Assembly: GCA_049316905.1 (NCBI GenBank)
Contig: JBMOJH010000058.1
Location: 1 to 20,588 of the forward strand
DNA from: CAIPVR01 sp049316905
GTDB lineage: Bacteria > Actinomycetota > Acidimicrobiia > Acidimicrobiales > Microtrichaceae
Direction: 5' to 3'
Length of the DNA: 20,588 nt
The translations under genes were made by a program, and so were the position numbers. The notes under the pieces were generated by a model. That model worked only from the letters and a program-made list of their open reading frames with translations. It did not search any database and was not told where the DNA came from. Of the stretch, positions 20,380 through 20,588 are shown piece by piece; position 1 is the first letter of the stretch, and every line of letters starts with the position of its first letter.

Positions 20380-20588
20380 GTGCACCGATCGGCCACCTCC
20401 CGCCCAGCGGGCCGCCCGTGGCGGTCCGCCGCCGCGGCGTTGTTCGTGACCACCGCGGTGTTCGCCGCCGCCTGCCACGACGACGGCGGCCCGGCCCGCC
20501 GTTCGGACCCCCGACCGTCCGATCCCGCCACGACGAGCACCGCCCCGACGAGCACCGCCCCGACGAGCACCGCCCCGACGAGCACCGC
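20380..20588 (+). CDS. Lipoprotein with TSTAP repeats, 3' end beyond the window
   Basis: From GTG 20380 the frame is open to the end of the window (69 complete codons). It begins with an Arg-rich segment, a hydrophobic core (AAAALFVTTAVF) and a lipobox FAAAC with acylation Cys32. The mature part starts HDDGGPARRSD and runs into tandem TSTAP units. Only the export signal and the start of a Thr/Ser/Pro/Ala linker are visible, so the function cannot be given; such linkers usually precede a folded extracellular domain. TACCCT ends six bases before the GTG. It diverges from the glycosyltransferase gene with 75 bases between start codons. Confidence 0.75.
   Translation, partial: MHRSATSRPAGRPWRSAAAALFVTTAVFAAACHDDGGPARRSDPRPSDPATTSTAPTSTAPTSTAPTST
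20533..20588 (+). repeat. 15-base tandem repeat encoding TSTAP
   Basis: The unit ACGAGCACCGCCCCG occurs three times perfectly (20533, 20548, 20563) and a fourth time partly, cut by the window edge. No base differs between copies, pointing to recent expansion by slippage, or to a site where short reads may collapse. Confidence 0.95.

Noticed and set aside
1..20588. CRISPR arrays, tRNA or rRNA genes, insertion sequences, phage genes, defence islands, biosynthetic clusters
   Set aside because: I looked for spaced repeats, cloverleaf-like sequences, transposase motifs and clustered unknown genes and found none. The HNH/DUF222 gene is single and not flanked by terminal repeats that I can see.

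Overview
The window is very GC-rich, densely packed bacterial DNA with short gaps, GTG starts, ATGA/GTGA gene overlaps and many apparently leaderless genes. Two F420-type luciferase-like oxidoreductases, a DUF222/HNH (13E12-type) gene carrying an actinobacterial SOS box, a mycothiol-synthase-like acetyltransferase and Thr-rich lipoproteins point to Actinomycetota. My best guess is class Acidimicrobiia; this is inferred from gene content, with no phylogeny run.

Layout. 1-135 (-) reads as an interior piece of a UvrD-type helicase. At about 135-146 it meets, head to head, a KdpD-type histidine kinase that also lacks its N-terminal part. This looks like a breakpoint (assembly chimera or real rearrangement). 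Then come kdpE and a small pentad-repeat protein (+). A GroES-like gene (-) follows, with its last 41 bases duplicated behind the stop codon. Next are a subtilisin-like lipoprotein (+) convergent with a phospholipase-D-like lipoprotein (-), an F420-type oxidoreductase (-), and a divergent alpha/beta hydrolase (+). The region 7095-12288 (-) is a compact histidine operon, hisD-hisC-hisB-hisH-hisA-hisF, with translational overlaps at all junctions except hisC/hisB; hisG, hisI and hisE are not in the window. Divergent from hisD is a 65-residue coiled-coil protein, followed by a 241-base gene-free stretch with five hairpins, one carrying a T-tract. Then nth (-), an MshD-like acetyltransferase and rlmN (+, overlapping), a sugar-phosphate nucleotidyltransferase (-) and a four-helix membrane protein (+) that share one CATG start, a MaoC-like hydratase (+), the DUF222/HNH gene (+) with a LexA box across its start codon, a second F420-type oxidoreductase (-), a family 2 glycosyltransferase (-), and the start of a lipoprotein with TSTAP repeats running off the end (+).

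The most informative pattern is regulatory. About a dozen genes have a TANNNT-like hexamer ending 6-9 bases before the start codon, five hexamer occurrences being TACCGT. This implies widespread leaderless mRNAs. In at least two divergent gaps the two -10 elements overlap on the same bases. I see no CRISPR array, tRNA, rRNA, insertion sequence or clear new multi-gene defence or biosynthetic system. The best leads are the SOS box on the HNH gene, the bidirectional -10 elements, the shared CATG start, the duplicated GroES-like 3' end, the hairpin-rich gap and the breakpoint at the left edge.
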